NCBI GenBank assembly: GCA_965153355.1
Contig: OZ231127.1
Coordinates: forward strand, 13,640,001 to 13,704,000
Source: Flaccisagitta enflata
Lineage: Eukaryota; Chaetognatha; Sagittoidea; Aphragmophora
Length of the DNA stretch: 64,000 bases
Direction of reading: 5' to 3'
Of this stretch, positions 36,086-47,864 are shown piece by piece. The translations under genes were made by a program, and so were the position numbers. Every line of letters begins with the position of its first letter. Within the stretch, counting starts at the first letter, position 1. The notes beneath the pieces are model-generated. The model was not told the origin of the DNA. It worked only from the letters and a program-made list of their open reading frames with translations, and made no database searches.

Positions 36086-36479
36086 TTTTGTCTGTGTGTT
36101 ATCTAAGGGCGTGTGCGTCCATACGTTTATGTCTGTTTTGTGCTTGTCACTCGGTGATTGATGATATTTGAGAGATCTAGATATTTTTTCCTTTTTATTG
36201 CCTTTGCAATGTTTGCTATATTTCGATTCAACATCTACTTCATTTCATTATTTTGCCACTTGCAAAAAGTATGTGCAACTGCAAATAACACTGGCTCCAA
36301 AACATAGCCAAGTAGGCCGGTCTTGCCTTATGTGGTCTTACTCTATACTGTCTAACTCATATGGTCTTGTTTATAGAGGTCTTGCTCAAGATGGAGTCTA
36401 CTGTATCGGTAATTATCTAAACAAATCAATGGCGCAGGTGTCCCTTGTAATCGATAAGCTTTTGTTTTTGTTTTTGTTT

Positions 36480-37030
36480 TTGACCTATGCTTTCACACAT
36501 AGGGGAAATTTCTCCTTTTTCTTCTTCTTCTTCTTCTTCTTCTTCTTCTTCTTCTTCCTCTCCTCCGTCCCCCCTCCCCTTGAGGTCCAAATCCTACTCT
36601 CGAGGCCCAAATCCTAGTCTCGAGGCCCAAATCCTAGCCTCGAAGCTCAAATCTCGGTCTCGAGGCTCGAATCCCAGCCTCAAGACTCAAATCCAAACCC
36701 CGACACTTAAATCCCAGTCTCAGGCCCAAATCGTAGTCTCAAGGTTCAAATCCTAGCCTTGAAGTTCAAATTCAAGCCTCGAGGGTCCAATCCCAGCCTC
36801 GAGGCTCAAATCCCAGCCTCGAGGCTCAAATCCCAGCCTTGAGGCTCAAATCCCAGCCTCAAGGCGTCAATTCCAGCCTCCAGGCCCTAATTTCAGCCTT
36901 GAGGCTTAAATAAAAACAGCATAGGTCATCGGCCCCTTCAGGGCCGCTGCCCCTTTTACCACCTCACACCCACATACACTCACATTGGGGCAACGGGTAC
37001 CGCTGACCATCTAACAGTTTTTCGACTATT
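36480..37030. mobile_element. Family B element, copy 2
   Basis: GACCTATGCTTTCACACATA start, (CTT)n, then 17-19-bp CCTCGAGGCTCAAATCCCAG units, then ATAGGTCATCGGCCCCTTC, GGGTACCGCTGACCATCTAA and TTTTTCGACTATTTT. Array in one orientation only. Confidence 0.75.
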
Positions 37031-37189
37031 TTTTTTTTTTTTTGCTTTCTTCACTTCCTTTTATTTATGAATTGCATCTCTAAGAGGAGGAACGCACCCA
37101 ACACCGAACCATCACCTTACCCCATGAGTCTATTTTGTCATTTGATAAGCTTTATTAGGTATGTCTGTTGGTCGGTCCATCAGGAGGCT

Positions 37190-37402
37190 TGCATGTAAGT
37201 AACGCAACTCTATGACCCGCTCTGTCCGTCAGTCTGCTGGTCGGTCGGTCTGTCCGTCCATTGGTCTGTCCATCACGCTTGGTTTTTTTTTTTTTTTTCG
37301 TTTTAAGTCGTTTTACGTCATTCTAAGTCATTTTAAGTTATTTCAAGACAATTTACATTTAGTCTTAACAACCGCAAGCGACTGTAAGATGTTGGCCTTG
37401 TT
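37190..37402 (-). mobile_element. HLE copy, AAGTCATTTT variant
   Basis: AACGCAACTCTATGACCCGC stub with the hairpin's left part degraded, CGGTCGGTC array, AAGTCGTTTTACGTC repeats, CCGCAAGCGACTG and TTGGCCTTGTT end. Confidence 0.7.
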
Positions 37403-37555
37403 TTTGAATGACGTGAAATTGGCCAAATGTTGATTTCAGAGCATCCCCAGCCCTGCCCACGCGCTTACGTCTGCCTTTTGATCTTGTCCCCGTTCTTGTT
37501 TATTTGTCCGCCAAAACTAAGTCTTCTACATTATTCCAGCTTCTTCGGGAGGATA

Positions 37556-37735
37556 CATTGCACGCGACTTTATAACCCAATGATTGTTGGTCGGTTGGTT
37601 GGTCGGAAGGTTCCACTTTGCTTTTTCAGCATTTATGGATGGTTATTTCCTCACTGCTCCTGCCCAAAAACTTGGTAAGCATTTTATCACTGCCTCTGCC
37701 CACCGGCACTTGACTTCGGTGTGTGTGATATCGTT
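37556..37735 (-). mobile_element. HLE copy, diverged
   Basis: GCACGCGACTTTATAACCC, GGTCGGTTGGTTGG array, TCACTGCTCCTGCCC box and CACTTGACTTCGGTGTGTGT; the AACAAG end is decayed. 37736-38035 unassigned. Confidence 0.6.
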
Positions 37736-38035
37736 TTTTCCCCAATTTCTTTCTTTCTTTCTTGTTTTTTAGCCTTTCATAGGTTTTAATGGATGACAAC
37801 TGCATCCTCAGCAGTGTTTGTGTTTGTCATGATTCATTCCCGCGCATCTTCCTCTTCTCTGCCCGCGTTTAATGATCTCGGCTTCTCGCGCTAATTGCTC
37901 ACCTTTCATCGCTGCCTTTTAATCACGACAAAAAGGGAGTACAACATGATGGAACAAGGGCGAAACGGAAAACGGATATACTGTGATATTATAAACACAT
38001 TGTTTAGAAATCTGTATATGTAATTGCACCTATGT

Positions 38036-38135
38036 CATTTCAATGTTTACTTACCCTGAATACAACCTCTTCTTCTGGGATTCTATGTCATTTCGATGTT
38101 CACTTACCCTGAATACAACTTCTTCTTCTGAGATT
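38036..38135. repeat. Direct repeat of about 55 bp
   Basis: ATGTCATTTCAATGTTTACT...CTTCTTCTGGGATTC occurs twice in tandem with few differences. 38136-38330 unassigned. Confidence 0.8.
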
Positions 38136-38334
38136 CATCTTTATGCATATTTTGGATGATCGAAAACCCTTTTCACCCCCTCATTACAACTACATTTACC
38201 TATTTTCCATGATCAAACGGTTGTTTACGTTTTAATGAATTAAAGGGTAGAAGGTAGAAGGTGTTCAACTGTACATTGCACAGGAAGGCGTAGCTAGGTG
38301 AATCTCTGTAATCGCTTTTTCATCCTATTCCTCA

Positions 38335-39290
38335 GCTACTTAGCTACAGTGCCACTCTGCCCTTAGGCCTTTTAACATCTGTGCAACACTGCCCTTTGGC
38401 CACTTAGCTACTTTACCACTCTGCCCTTTGGCCACTTGGCTATGGTGCCACTGTTCCCTTTTGGCCAGTGAGCACATTGGCTACTTGGTTACTGCCCTAT
38501 GGCCGCTCAGCCCATTCACCATCTCGGACCCATGGCCAATTTGCCCTTTTGCCACTCAGCTACAGTGCCACTCTGCCCTTTGACCACTTAGCTACTATGC
38601 CACTCTGCCCTTAGGCCTTTTGACATCTGTGCAACTCTGCCCTTTGGCCACTTAGCTACTCTGCCACTCTGCCCTTTGGCCACTTAAATATGGTGCCACT
38701 CTGCCCTTACGCCACTCAGCTACAGTGCCACTCTGCCCCTTGACCACTTAGCTACTGTGCCACTCTGCCCTTAGGCCTTCTAACATCTGTGCAACTCTGC
38801 CCTTTGGCCACTTAGCTACTCTACCACTCTGCCCTTTGGCCACTTAAATATGGTGCTACTCTGCCCTTTGACCACTTAACTACTGTGCCACTCTGCCCTT
38901 AGGCCTTTTAACATCTGTGCAACACTGCCTTTTGGCCACTTAGCTACTCTACCACTCTGCCCTTTGGCCACTTAGCTATGGTGCCACTCTTCCCTTTTGG
39001 CCAGTGAGCACATTGGCTACTTGGTTACTGCCCTATGGCCGCTCAGCCCATTCGCCATCTCGGCCACATGGCCAATTTGCCACTTCCTTCCTTAGCCCTT
39101 GGCTACTCAGCCTAATGGCCGGTTACCACTCAACCTTTGGTCATTTGATGACTTTCCCTTGCCCTTGGTCACTTGGTGATTTCCTCCCCTTACCACTCAC
39201 CCCTTGGCACCTGATGACTATCTCCCTTGCCCTTGGTCACTTGGTGATTTCCTCCCCTGGCCACTCGCATCAACCTCTTGGCCACTTGGC
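38335..39290. repeat. About 32-bp minisatellite with 536-bp higher-order period
   Basis: Degenerate GCCACTCTGCCCTTTGGCC plus ACTTAGCTACTGT units. A distinctive segment, CCAGTGAGCACATTGGCTAC to CATCTCGG, occurs at 38465 and again at 39001, so the array carries a 536-bp higher-order duplication. Right of 39070 the units drift to CCCTTGGTCACTTGGTGA. 39291-39748 has no recognisable feature. Confidence 0.85.
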
Positions 39291-39748
39291 TTCTATCGTT
39301 CTGCGCGTGAGTTTCGATCGTTTAGCCTTTCGTTGAGTTGATCTTCAAATGTCAACGTTTTATCGGCAAAATCGCCCCCTAATTGGAAAAAGAGCCCCAC
39401 CCTTTAATTGCAATTGCTTTTTGATTGCAGCAAGGGAAAAAAATTGCAGTCCCTTTGAGGTTGAATCTTTCTTCCCACTGAGAGCGTTTGAGATTTTTCA
39501 AACTTTTTTTCTTTTTCTTTTCTCTTTGCTGCCGGCATCCATAAAAAGGTCACTGCAATATCCTTTTAGCACAGATCAACGCAGAATATTGAGCCCATGA
39601 CCATTTCGATCTCACCATCATTTCCAGGTTGTAACTAGCCATTGCATTCCATCCCCACAGAACAGGACACTAATCCTGGTGATTACTTACTCTTTTACTA
39701 TCTCAATTCTCCTTTCCTCAACTTTTTCCTACTCCGCTTCTTATATTT

Positions 39749-39972
39749 TTAGTTGCGGACACGCAACTCTATAAGAGCCTTTGTACGTCGGTTGGTCCGT
39801 CCTTTGGCCCGTCCATCAGCATAAGTCGAAAAGTGGGAAAACGAGCGTTTTAGAAGCTTTACGTGTATATATGTGTGGATGTGGGTGTGGGAAGGGGGTT
39901 GGGTGGGGTGTGGATGGGGGTTTGCCGCCCCTCCCCACCCGTCCGCAACGATATGGTGACCCCACGTCGCCT
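39749..39972 (-). mobile_element. HLE copy, GTTGCGGAC subfamily
   Basis: TTAGTTGCGGACACGCAACT hairpin, CTATAAGAGCC stub, short CGGTTGGTCCGTCC array, a GTGTGGATGTGGGTGTGGG body, CCCGTCCGCAACGATATGG half-site and GACCCCACGTC end. Confidence 0.8.
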
Positions 39973-40019
39973 TTTCTTTTTCTTTTTCTTCTTTTTCCTC
40001 TTCTTTTTCTTTTTCTTTT

Positions 40020-40269
40020 TTGTTGCAGACACGCAACTCTATAAGAGGCTGTGTCCGTCCGTCGGTCCGTTGGTCCGTCGGTCCGTCACGCTCGAGTTGT
40101 CACGCTCGGGTTGAAAACGCGGAAAACGTGTATTTAGGATGCTGCAGTTGGTTATGTTTGTGTGTGAGTGTGTTGTAGAGGGATTGGGGATGTGGTTGGG
40201 GTAAGGCTGGGGGGCTGGATGCCCCTGCCCACCCGTCCGTAACGATATTGTGACCCTGCGTCACTTGTT
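40020..40269 (-). mobile_element. HLE copy, GTTGCGGAC subfamily
   Basis: GTTGCAGACACGCAACTCTA hairpin, CGTCGGTCCGTTGG array, CACCCGTCCGTAACGATATT half-site, then TGTGACCCTGCGTCACTTGTT end. In tandem with the copy at 39749, with only about 50 bp between. Confidence 0.8.
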
Positions 40270-40390
40270 CTTCCGCTTCTGCTTCCCTTCTGCGTCAACG
40301 TTCTATTTTTCCTTCCTTATTCCCTTTTTTGCCAGTTCTTCTTTTAGTGCTCTGTCAACCTCTTCTTCTCCTGTCTTCTTTTTCTTCTTA

Positions 40391-40480
40391 TTAGATGCGT
40401 CCGTCAGGAACGCATCTCTTTAAGAGGGTCTGTCCGTCCGTCCGTCCGTGGGTTGGTCGGTCCGTTACGCCTGTTCTCAA
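40391..40480 (-). mobile_element. HLE hairpin end, GATGCG subfamily
   Basis: TTAGATGCGTCCGTCAGGAACGCATCTC: stem GATGCGT/ACGCATC with a longer loop, then TTTAAGAGGGTCTGTC and a (CGTC)n array. The other end was not found. Confidence 0.65.
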
Positions 40481-40537
40481 ATCACAATTCTCGGCACTTT
40501 TCAACCGCAGGGATTTTCACACATGAAATGAAAAGCT

Positions 40538-40640
40538 CTCTCTCTCGCTCTCTCTCTCTCTCTCGCTCTCTCCCTCACTCTCTCTCTCTCACTCTCGCTC
40601 CCTCTCTCGCTCCCTCTCTCGTTCCCTCTCTCAAATTCGC
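40538..40640. repeat. CTCTCTCGCTC pyrimidine repeat
   Basis: CT microsatellite interrupted by CGCTC and ACTC; no coding signal. Confidence 0.85.
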
Positions 40641-40726
40641 CGCAGTCATCCTGCGATTTACTCCATGCAGTGACACAGGACGCATGGTTGGTCGGGATGG
40701 TTTATATGTTTTTACAAATAGGCAGG

Positions 40727-40727
<1 letters not shown>

Positions 40728-40807
<80 letters not shown>

Positions 40808-40823
40808 TATTTAACAGCATCAA

Positions 40824-40854
<31 letters not shown>

Positions 40855-40930
40855 TTCATCATTGTCGCCGTCATCATCATCTGATCCTCCTCCTCCTCCT
40901 CCTCCTTCTCCTCCTCCTCCTCGGCCTCGC
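40728..40930. repeat. (ATC)n and (CCT)n trinucleotide repeats
   Basis: About 78 bp of pure ATC, a break, another ATC run, then CCT repeats. Frames over it (poly-His, poly-Ser, poly-Asp) are artefacts of the trinucleotide period. Confidence 0.95.
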
Positions 40931-41111
40931 CTTCAGCGTAGAGATTTTTTGCGCGCTGCGCGAAGAGAAAAATCCGTAAAAAGAAAAAAGAAAAAAAAAA
41001 AAAAGAAAGGAAAAATTGAAAGAAAAAGAGTGAGACAAAGTTTTTTCATACTCGCTCTCTCTTTTCATAACAAGAAACGTGAATATTACATCTCTATCTT
41101 TTTTTCGGTTT

Positions 41112-41180
41112 TTAGTCACGGGCACGCGACTCAACACGTAGCTATATCGGACTAATCGGTTCGTTGGTCCTTCAAAAATG
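41112..41180 (-). mobile_element. HLE hairpin-end fragment
   Basis: TTAGTCACGGGCACGCGACTC with a mutated left stem, then TATATCGGACTAATCGG. Truncated. 41181-41690 holds T-runs and unassigned sequence. Confidence 0.5.
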
Positions 41181-41690
41181 CAGTTGAAACATAGTGTTTT
41201 TTTTTCTTTTCACAGAGTGTTTTTTTTTTTTCTTTTCCCATAGTGTTTTCACATAGTGTTTTTTTTTCTTTTCACAGGTCATTGGAAGGAATGTGAGTGT
41301 GAAATACTGTTTTACGGTAGTTATTTTCTATCATTGTGATACTGCCCCTGCCCAACCGTCTTCCACTTATACCCTGTGTTGGGCTTGTTTTTTTTTTTTT
41401 GTTTTTTTTTTTCATTTGTTTTTTTTTTTTTCCTCTCTCTCTCTCTCTCCATGGCATTTTTTTTCGAACTTGTGCTTACATTGAAGGACTTTATCTTCTT
41501 GACTTCGTTTACACATCGATTTCTTAATTCCTCGGAGTTCCCCCTGAGGGAGTTTAGCTGGAGGGCGGAAGTGGGTTAAAGGAAGTGAGTGACTTCATTT
41601 TCTGAAACGGACTCGCGATGGGGGGGGGGTTGTCCATCTGTTGGTCCATCGTTGTTGGGCTGAATCCGACATGATAGGGAACATGAGCAG

Positions 41691-41997
41691 TAGGGTGGTC
41701 CCGAATTGGGTCAAATTTCATATATTGATATACTTGAGCCCTTTTCACAAATATCCAATAAAAGAAGGATTTCTCACATGCTGGGGTGTGAAATCAAACA
41801 AGAAACCTTGTCGGCAAAACTGTAGGGTTGCTATGGGGATTTTTTTATTGCCATAGGAAGCCTATAGTTTTGCCGCCATGGTTTAATCTTCAAATACAGA
41901 CCTCTACTTGTGGGAAAACCTTCTTTTTTGGTACCTTTAGGCAAAAAACTAGAGTATATCATTTTTTGAAATTTGACCCTATTTCGTGACCACCCTA
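41691..41997. mobile_element. hAT-type MITE with 8-bp duplication
   Basis: 307-bp foldback: TAGGGTGGTCCCGAATTGGG at the left, complement ACCCTATTTCGTGACCACCCTA at the right. 8-bp duplication ATGAGCAG at 41683-41690 and 41998-42005. Non-coding. 42006-42715 after it shows nothing recognisable. Confidence 0.92.
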
Positions 41998-42715
41998 ATG
42001 AGCAGCGGGAAAAAAGGTAAGAAGATTTCGAATAACTATTTCTCAATTATTTCTCAAGACTCAAAACTGGTCCACAGACCACCATATCCTACCATCATGG
42101 GAAATAAGTCCCTAACGACACATTATCTCGCACAAGCCACCTATATTCAACCATGTGACAGTTGCAACAATTCATACTATATAAAACACATACGTTTACA
42201 TTTTTTTCTCGAGAATCTGTATAAACCAACGTCTGTCCAAAAAAAAGTTACATTCTGAACCTAAAGAACTACAAAAGGATATGCAAAGGATTTGGCAAAA
42301 TATTGTTAAGAACATTCATAAACTGTTTTAGAATTTTTTTTTGTTTCTGATCAAAATATAATTTTGACATGAGGGTCGGTTAATTACAGATATTCATTAA
42401 GCCACAGGTAGTAAGAATCCTTGAATTAAGATCTATGGAGGAGTGGAAGGGTCATTTACAATGGACATGGAAAAATTAGTTCAGATGGACAAAAGGAAAG
42501 TAATAGTGTCTTTTATATCATTTAATCATTTTATTTGATTTTTTTGTTGTATTAGCCCAGTTTTGATTTGGATTGAATCTACTGCTTCAATGGTGAATAC
42601 CCATCAATTTTTTTGCCACTTTGGGATACTGACACAGACGCTGTATGATTGACATTCTAAGCCGGTAAAAATCTCCTAAAAATTCAATCAAATTGGAACG
42701 TTTGACTAACCAGGG

Positions 42716-43080
42716 ATGTTAATTTGGAATAAAGTCGACGATTCGAAGATTCGAAGACTTTTTGAGTTCCGCAAAGGAAAATGGTTTTCCCTTTTTCTTG
42801 TGAGTGGTTTGGGAAAGTTGGCCTGTTTTTGGGGCCGCATGAGACTACGCATGAAATTCATACCTAAGAAAGAGCTAATTCTCCTCTTTCAAGTGACGCC
42901 AAGTAGAATTTTGCAATCAATATTTTTGGAGCGATGACTTTTTGAATCTTTTTTTTTTCCCAAAGATCAATATTTTTTATTGATCCCATTTTGAGCCCTA
43001 TGTAACATGACAAAAGAGTCAAAATGATGTCAGCTTTCATATCACTCGTATTTTTCCCTGCTTGCTAATGCTCTGTCTGT
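42716..43080. repeat. Dispersed repeat E, copy 2, next to (CTGT)n
   Basis: Shares AAGAAAGAGCTAATTCTCCT, GACGCCAAGTAGAATT, CCCAAAGATCAATATTTTTT and CCCTGCTTGCTAATGCTCTG with 34190-34575 in the same order and sense. Confidence 0.75.
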
Positions 43081-43082
43081 CG

Positions 43083-43178
<96 letters not shown>

Positions 43179-43222
43179 TTCTGTTTGTCTGTCTGTCTGC
43201 CTGTCTGTCTGTCTGTCTGTGT
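43081..43222. repeat. (CTGT)n microsatellite
   Basis: About 140 bp of CTGT with one TATCTTTC interruption. Val/Cys/Leu/Ser frames are artefacts. 43223-43464 unassigned. Confidence 0.96.
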
Positions 43223-43464
43223 CTCTCTTTTTCTCTTTTTGACCCGCGAAGGCCATTTATCTCACACCAGTTCACTAAGGGCGTTTTCAAAGTGATTAGG
43301 CAAATAAATGGTGAATTTCTTAAGTAATTTTTTGATTGGTATACCTTTAGAAAGGCCTTGTAGAAAGTGATCTGCACCGATTTTACATAAAACCTAATCG
43401 TGCATTACCCAGAAAGTAACTTAAACTATTGTTTTCCTCTTCATATCATTACTGAGAAAGAAAA

Positions 43465-43678
43465 ACAAGGCCGGATACACGGCTACCGAAGTTGCGTGCG
43501 GGTGGGCAGGGGCCATATTTGAGGTCACCAGACCATGTTGGCAGGAGCAGTGAGGTCAAAGAAATAAAATCATAAAAAAAAGTAAAGTGTGACCAACCGA
43601 CCGACCAACCGACCGACCGACCGACCGACCGACCGACCGACGGACAAAGCGGGTTGTAGAGTCGCGTGCACGCGACTA
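43465..43678 (+). mobile_element. HLE copy, GTCGCGTGC subfamily
   Basis: ACAAGGCCGGATACACGGC, half-site GTTGCGTGCGGGTGGGC, TTGGCAGGAGCAGTGAGG, (CCGA)n array, GGTTGTAGAGTCGCGTGCACGCGACTAAAA. Clean copy. 43679-44110 unassigned. Confidence 0.9.
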
Positions 43679-44114
43679 AAAATCCATTGCTGCCTTTTGC
43701 CATGGAAAACTTAGGCTCTACCTGTAGCTATGGCTATAACGACTCCAAGTTTAAAATCTAAAGATACACTTTATATCACCTTAGGAGATATTGCACATGG
43801 AAAAAAGTTACAGTATTTGTTCATTGCCTGCTGGAAATCAATCATCGCATCTTCAATTGATAAGCTCATCAAAAAAAAAACAAAAGGCAGCAGAGGGACA
43901 GGAGAGACAGGAGAAGCTGCAGGGGTGGTGAAAGTACTTTGTTTTCATTGCACTTTCTTGCAATTAAAAGGGCGGTCTTTATGTACCAAAGTATAATCCA
44001 TTTCTTTCACAGACTTAAGACAGATGGTACAACCGGGTCCCAAGCTTAAATAGGCGTCCGTGCAGTCTTTTTGCGGACTTCATTGTTCATTTGACGACCT
44101 CTAACCAAATCTAC

Positions 44115-44330
44115 GCTGACAAAACACTTGGGATCCACTTCCGCTTCCATATCACTACACACCACTGGGGATCCCCTTCCGCTTCATGTACCGCTTCCAT
44201 TTCCGCTTCCATATCACTACACACCACTGGGGATCCCCTTCCGCTTCATGTACCGCTTCCATTTCCGCTTCCATATCACTACACACCACTAGGGATCCCC
44301 TTCCGCTTCATGTTCCGCTTCTATCTCCTT
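44115..44330. repeat. Triplicated 64-bp unit related to the GGAAGC hAT end
   Basis: Three copies of about 64 bp with CCGCTTCCATATCACTACAC, ACCACTGGGGATCCCCTTCC and TTCATGTACCGCTTCC. The CGCTTCCATATCACTA part resembles the right end of the hAT element at 23247-25293, suggesting tandem copies of a terminus. Confidence 0.65.
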
Positions 44331-44458
44331 AAAGTCCACGCTGGTATATACGTCGCCACAAACACCGCCTCCTTTTTTCCTGCCATCCTCACTAACTTTT
44401 CCTTCCTCTTTCCCTCTAAATCCGCATCTCTCCCATGTGTCCATACAGAGAAGTACTA

Positions 44459-45050
44459 ACAGTGGCCAAAAAAAAAACCGGACGCTTAGTTTTTCATGAT
44501 TGACTGAATACTACACATATTTTTCACTTTAAATCCATGAGCATTTTAAAGAGCTTCAAAAATTCTACAAATCTAGACCAAGCAGAAACTTCTAGCTCAA
44601 GTTGTTTTAAAATGACGTAAGATTGAAATTCAACACCCATTTTCTTAAAAGCAAATTCCTGGGTTTTACAATAAGACACCTTTTGTTTTACATATTCTGT
44701 AGGATGAAGAAATCAAATAAATGGAACGAAATTCTAGGCAAAATTGAAGTATTTTGAATTCTCTACAAGATGGAATCAAGCAGAAATCATGATTCTTATT
44801 TGTTTTCAAGCTATATCGATTCAAAGATAGTTACTCTCAAAAGATTGACACCAGATTCGAGATTTTTGAGTAGTTATCTTTAAAGCATCATAACTTCTAA
44901 AGTGCTGAAGCTACAATGTTCTGTGAGAGCTCAAATGAAAGATTTTTCGAAGCTCTTTGAAACCGTCATGGATTTCAAGGGTTTATCTTTTTTAGTTACT
45001 GAGAAATCCTTGACCAAAAAACAGCGTCCGGTTTTTTTTTTTGCCACTGT
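44459..45050. mobile_element. Tc1-like MITE
   Basis: 592 bp between TA dinucleotides. Ends ACAGTGGCCAAAAAAAAAAC plus CGGACGCT, and complement AGCGTCCGGTTTTTTTTTTT plus GCCACTGT. The interior has short inverted blocks but no transposase. Confidence 0.88.
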
Positions 45051-45119
45051 TATCTGGAGCAAAATTATGACAACATGGTAAGAATCAATTATTTTATTTT
45101 ATAGATATAACATGATATG

Positions 45120-45315
45120 CCACTTGCCTATGTCCAATACTTGGTGTGCCCTCAAGGACTGGCTTCATATGCCTCAGTATATTTTTATAAAGATTTGAGG
45201 TAAGTTGGCAAGATCTTTCTCCAGACATTAGGAGCAATACTTTTAAGCCCTGCAGCCATGCTGTTTTATTTGAGACGGAAGTGATTCAATGGGGCTGAGA
45301 TCTGCGCTGTTGCCA
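45120..45315 (-). pseudogene. Tc1-like transposase relic
   Basis: On the minus strand near 45260-45310 the frame reads NSADLSPIESLPSQIKQHG, the degenerate DLNPIENLW block of Tc1/mariner transposases, followed by several stops. Only the segment around the last catalytic residue and some C-terminal sequence remain. It lies beside, but outside, the Tc1-like MITE ending at 45050. Confidence 0.6.
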
Positions 45316-46029
45316 AGCTGTTACCACTTACTAAGCCAACCACCAAAAAGATTGACATCCTTATTAGTGTGCGTTTGCTTTATTGTGAAAGCGCAATCTG
45401 CTAATGCACCGTCTTTCATCAATTATAATTTTTTCGCCATTTTTTTCATTTGGAGTAGCAATCATATTTTGTCTGTCATTTCTAAATGCTTCGACTTAAA
45501 TGGATGCGGTTTGCACAATTGAATCAGAATTTCAGAATCTCACCCACTTTTATATGAATTTTTATTCTAAACGGAGATATTACTCAAAAAGCCTGTTGTT
45601 ATACTTATGCTCTAGATAGTACGTTGCCACTAAGACCATTCCCTTTTTCTCCTGCACTCGTCTTTCCCTCTTCCTCTCTTCCGCTGTTTCTGAATTTTGT
45701 CCATCCGTCCACGCCGTCATGTAGGTCGACAGTCGACACCCACCTCACTTTCACCTTCACCCTCACCGTCACCGACACATGTCTTCCATCCTACTCCTAC
45801 TCTACACCTACTTTTAATTCCTGGGAATAGGCTTTGGACTGAGCCAGAGTATGACAAGGCTTTAAAAAGGCTTTTGTATCTCATTCCGCTTAGACTTGTC
45901 CTTGACATGTGGATTTTTGAAAAATAGCCCAAGGACCCACGACTTACATTATGCATGGCACGCTCATCTCGAAAGCTTGTCAGCAAAAAAAAAAGAATCG
46001 CCGAAGTAAGGGGGAAGGCAGAGACAGAA

Positions 46030-46248
46030 CTCTGTTTTTTGGCAACGGCCCAGAAAGGGCCGATGACCTATGCTTTCCCAAAATTCTTTTTTTTTTTTAC
46101 TTTCTGCCTTGTATTGGTCTTTGGTCCAATTAGCTTCTACCCCTCAAAATCATATGCTCACAAATACTCACTAAGGGGCAACGGGTACTGCACTGCTAAA
46201 GCTTTTGCGACTAAAACAGCTTTAAACTTAAGTAGTAGGGATCAACAT
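46030..46248. mobile_element. Family B element, copy 3, short
   Basis: CAACGGCCCAGAAAGGGCCG, GATGACCTATGCTTTCCC, then GGGGCAACGGGTACTGC and AGCTTTTGCGACTAAAA. The CCTCGAGGCCC array is missing from this copy, giving a minimal version of the family. 45316-46029 is unassigned apart from a short ACCGTCACC-type repeat near 45760. Confidence 0.65.
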
Positions 46249-46586
46249 TAGGGGTGGGGGAAATGCACTTTAGTCAACAGATCAAGTTGCAGATGAAGGA
46301 AATGTCATGATAAGATAAGAATAGATAGTATGCCAAGTTTCAGGGCCTTTGGAACAGTTTTAGCCTAGCCCTCCACCCCCCTCCTGCCCCATTATAAAGG
46401 ATAGGAAACTTTAGAGGCCAAAATCATTCCTATACATTTTCTATGGTAAATCAGGGGGGTGGAGGGCTAGGCTGAAACTGTTCCAAAGGCCCTGAAACTT
46501 GGCATACTATCTATTCTTATCATATTATGACATTTCCTTCATCTGCAACTTGATCTGTTGACTAAAGTGCATTTCCCCCACCCCTA
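46249..46586. mobile_element. hAT-type MITE with 8-bp duplication
   Basis: 338-bp foldback with perfect ends TAGGGGTGGGGGAAATGCAC and complement. 8-bp duplication ATCAACAT at 46241-46248 and 46587-46594. Arms are nearly identical (about 165 bp, including GGCCCTGAAACTTGGCATAC), implying recent insertion. Confidence 0.93.
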
Positions 46587-46594
46587 ATCAACAT

Positions 46595-46665
46595 ACAGAC
46601 CAACGAACCAATAAACCAATAGACAGACAGGCAAATCTTCTTATAGTGTCACTAGCTCGCGTGTA
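46595..46665 (+). mobile_element. HLE hairpin-end fragment
   Basis: ACAGACCAACGAACCAATAA array, CTTCTTATAGTGTC stub, CTAGCTCGCGTGTAAAAAA; degraded. The hAT MITE before it may have inserted in this element. Confidence 0.4.
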
Positions 46666-46984
46666 AAAAAAGCCAAGCCATTAATAACGTTTTTGGGAAA
46701 AAAATCGAAGCCATGAGTGACATGCCATTATGGACTAATGCTAAGCCATTATAGACCGATGCTAGGCCGTTACTCTGATAAGCATTTCAGAGAAATCTAG
46801 GACAACCCTGATAGTCGCATGCGAATGAGCAAGGACCAAAAAAGAAGTTAGTGACGGGAAATCGACGGACCAACCAAAATTGATAGACTGACCAACCGAC
46901 CGATATACCAAAATACCAACCAAATCAGAGGGGACATCAGATGGAACGAGTCCACGCAAAAAAGTGAAAGCATGGCAAGACAGA

Positions 46985-47670
46985 GTTACAGAACATATAT
47001 ATGGAGCAAAAATAAAGGCTCCTCTTCTTAAAAGGGTTGCAGGGAGAAAAGGCAAAGCATAGCAAGACTAGCTTGAGAACATATACATGGAGCAAGTGAA
47101 GGCAGCTGCTCTTAAAGGCGTTATAGAGAGAGAAGGGAACTCATAGCAATACAGAGCAAGAGAACATACATATGAGGCAAGTCAAGGCTGCTGCTCTTAA
47201 AAGCGTTATAGAGAGAGAAGGGAACTCAGAGCAAGACAGAGCAAGAGAACATACATATGGAGCAAGTAAAGGCTGTCGCTCTTAAAAGCGTTAAAGAGAG
47301 AGAAGGGAACTCATAGTAAGACAGAGCTAGAGAACATTCATATGAAGCAAGTCAAGGCTGCTGCTCTTAAAAGCGTTATAGAGAGAGAAGGGAACTCAGA
47401 GCAAGACAGAGCTAGAGAAAATACATATGGAGCAAGTCAAGGCTGCTGCTCTTAAAAGCGAAATAGAGAAGGAAACTCATAGCAAGACAGAGCTAGAGAA
47501 CATATGTATGAACGAAGTCAAAGCTGCTGCTCTTAAAAGCGTAACAGGGAGAAAAGGCAAAGCATGGAAAGAGTAAGACAGCGGACAAACATATGAACGT
47601 AGTCAAGGCTGCTGCTCTTAAAAGCCTAACAGGGAGGAAAGGCAAATGACAGAAATGGAGCAAGTCAAGG
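46985..47670. repeat. About 88-bp minisatellite
   Basis: About 8 copies of a unit with GAACATACATATGGAGCAAG, GGCTGCTGCTCTTAAAAGCG and AGAGAGAAGGGAACTC. Not coding: stops in all frames per unit. Confidence 0.9.
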
Positions 47671-47864
47671 CTGCTCCTCCTATAAACGGAAGTTTCATGT
47701 TAATCGGATCCCAGCGGAATATCAAGGACGAACCGCGCCACTGAAAAATAAATGAAAACAAGAAACAGATGAAAACCCGAAAAACCCGCCGTTGAGTCGT
47801 TTTTGTCACATCTTTTGTTATTTATCGTCTCGATATATGTTGGGCGTTGGATCGGAAGGGCTTG

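Noticed and set aside
40670-41155. Frame with a long poly-His run, and the antiparallel poly-Asp frame
   Set aside because: Encoded by (ATC)n; no flanking domain or codon structure.
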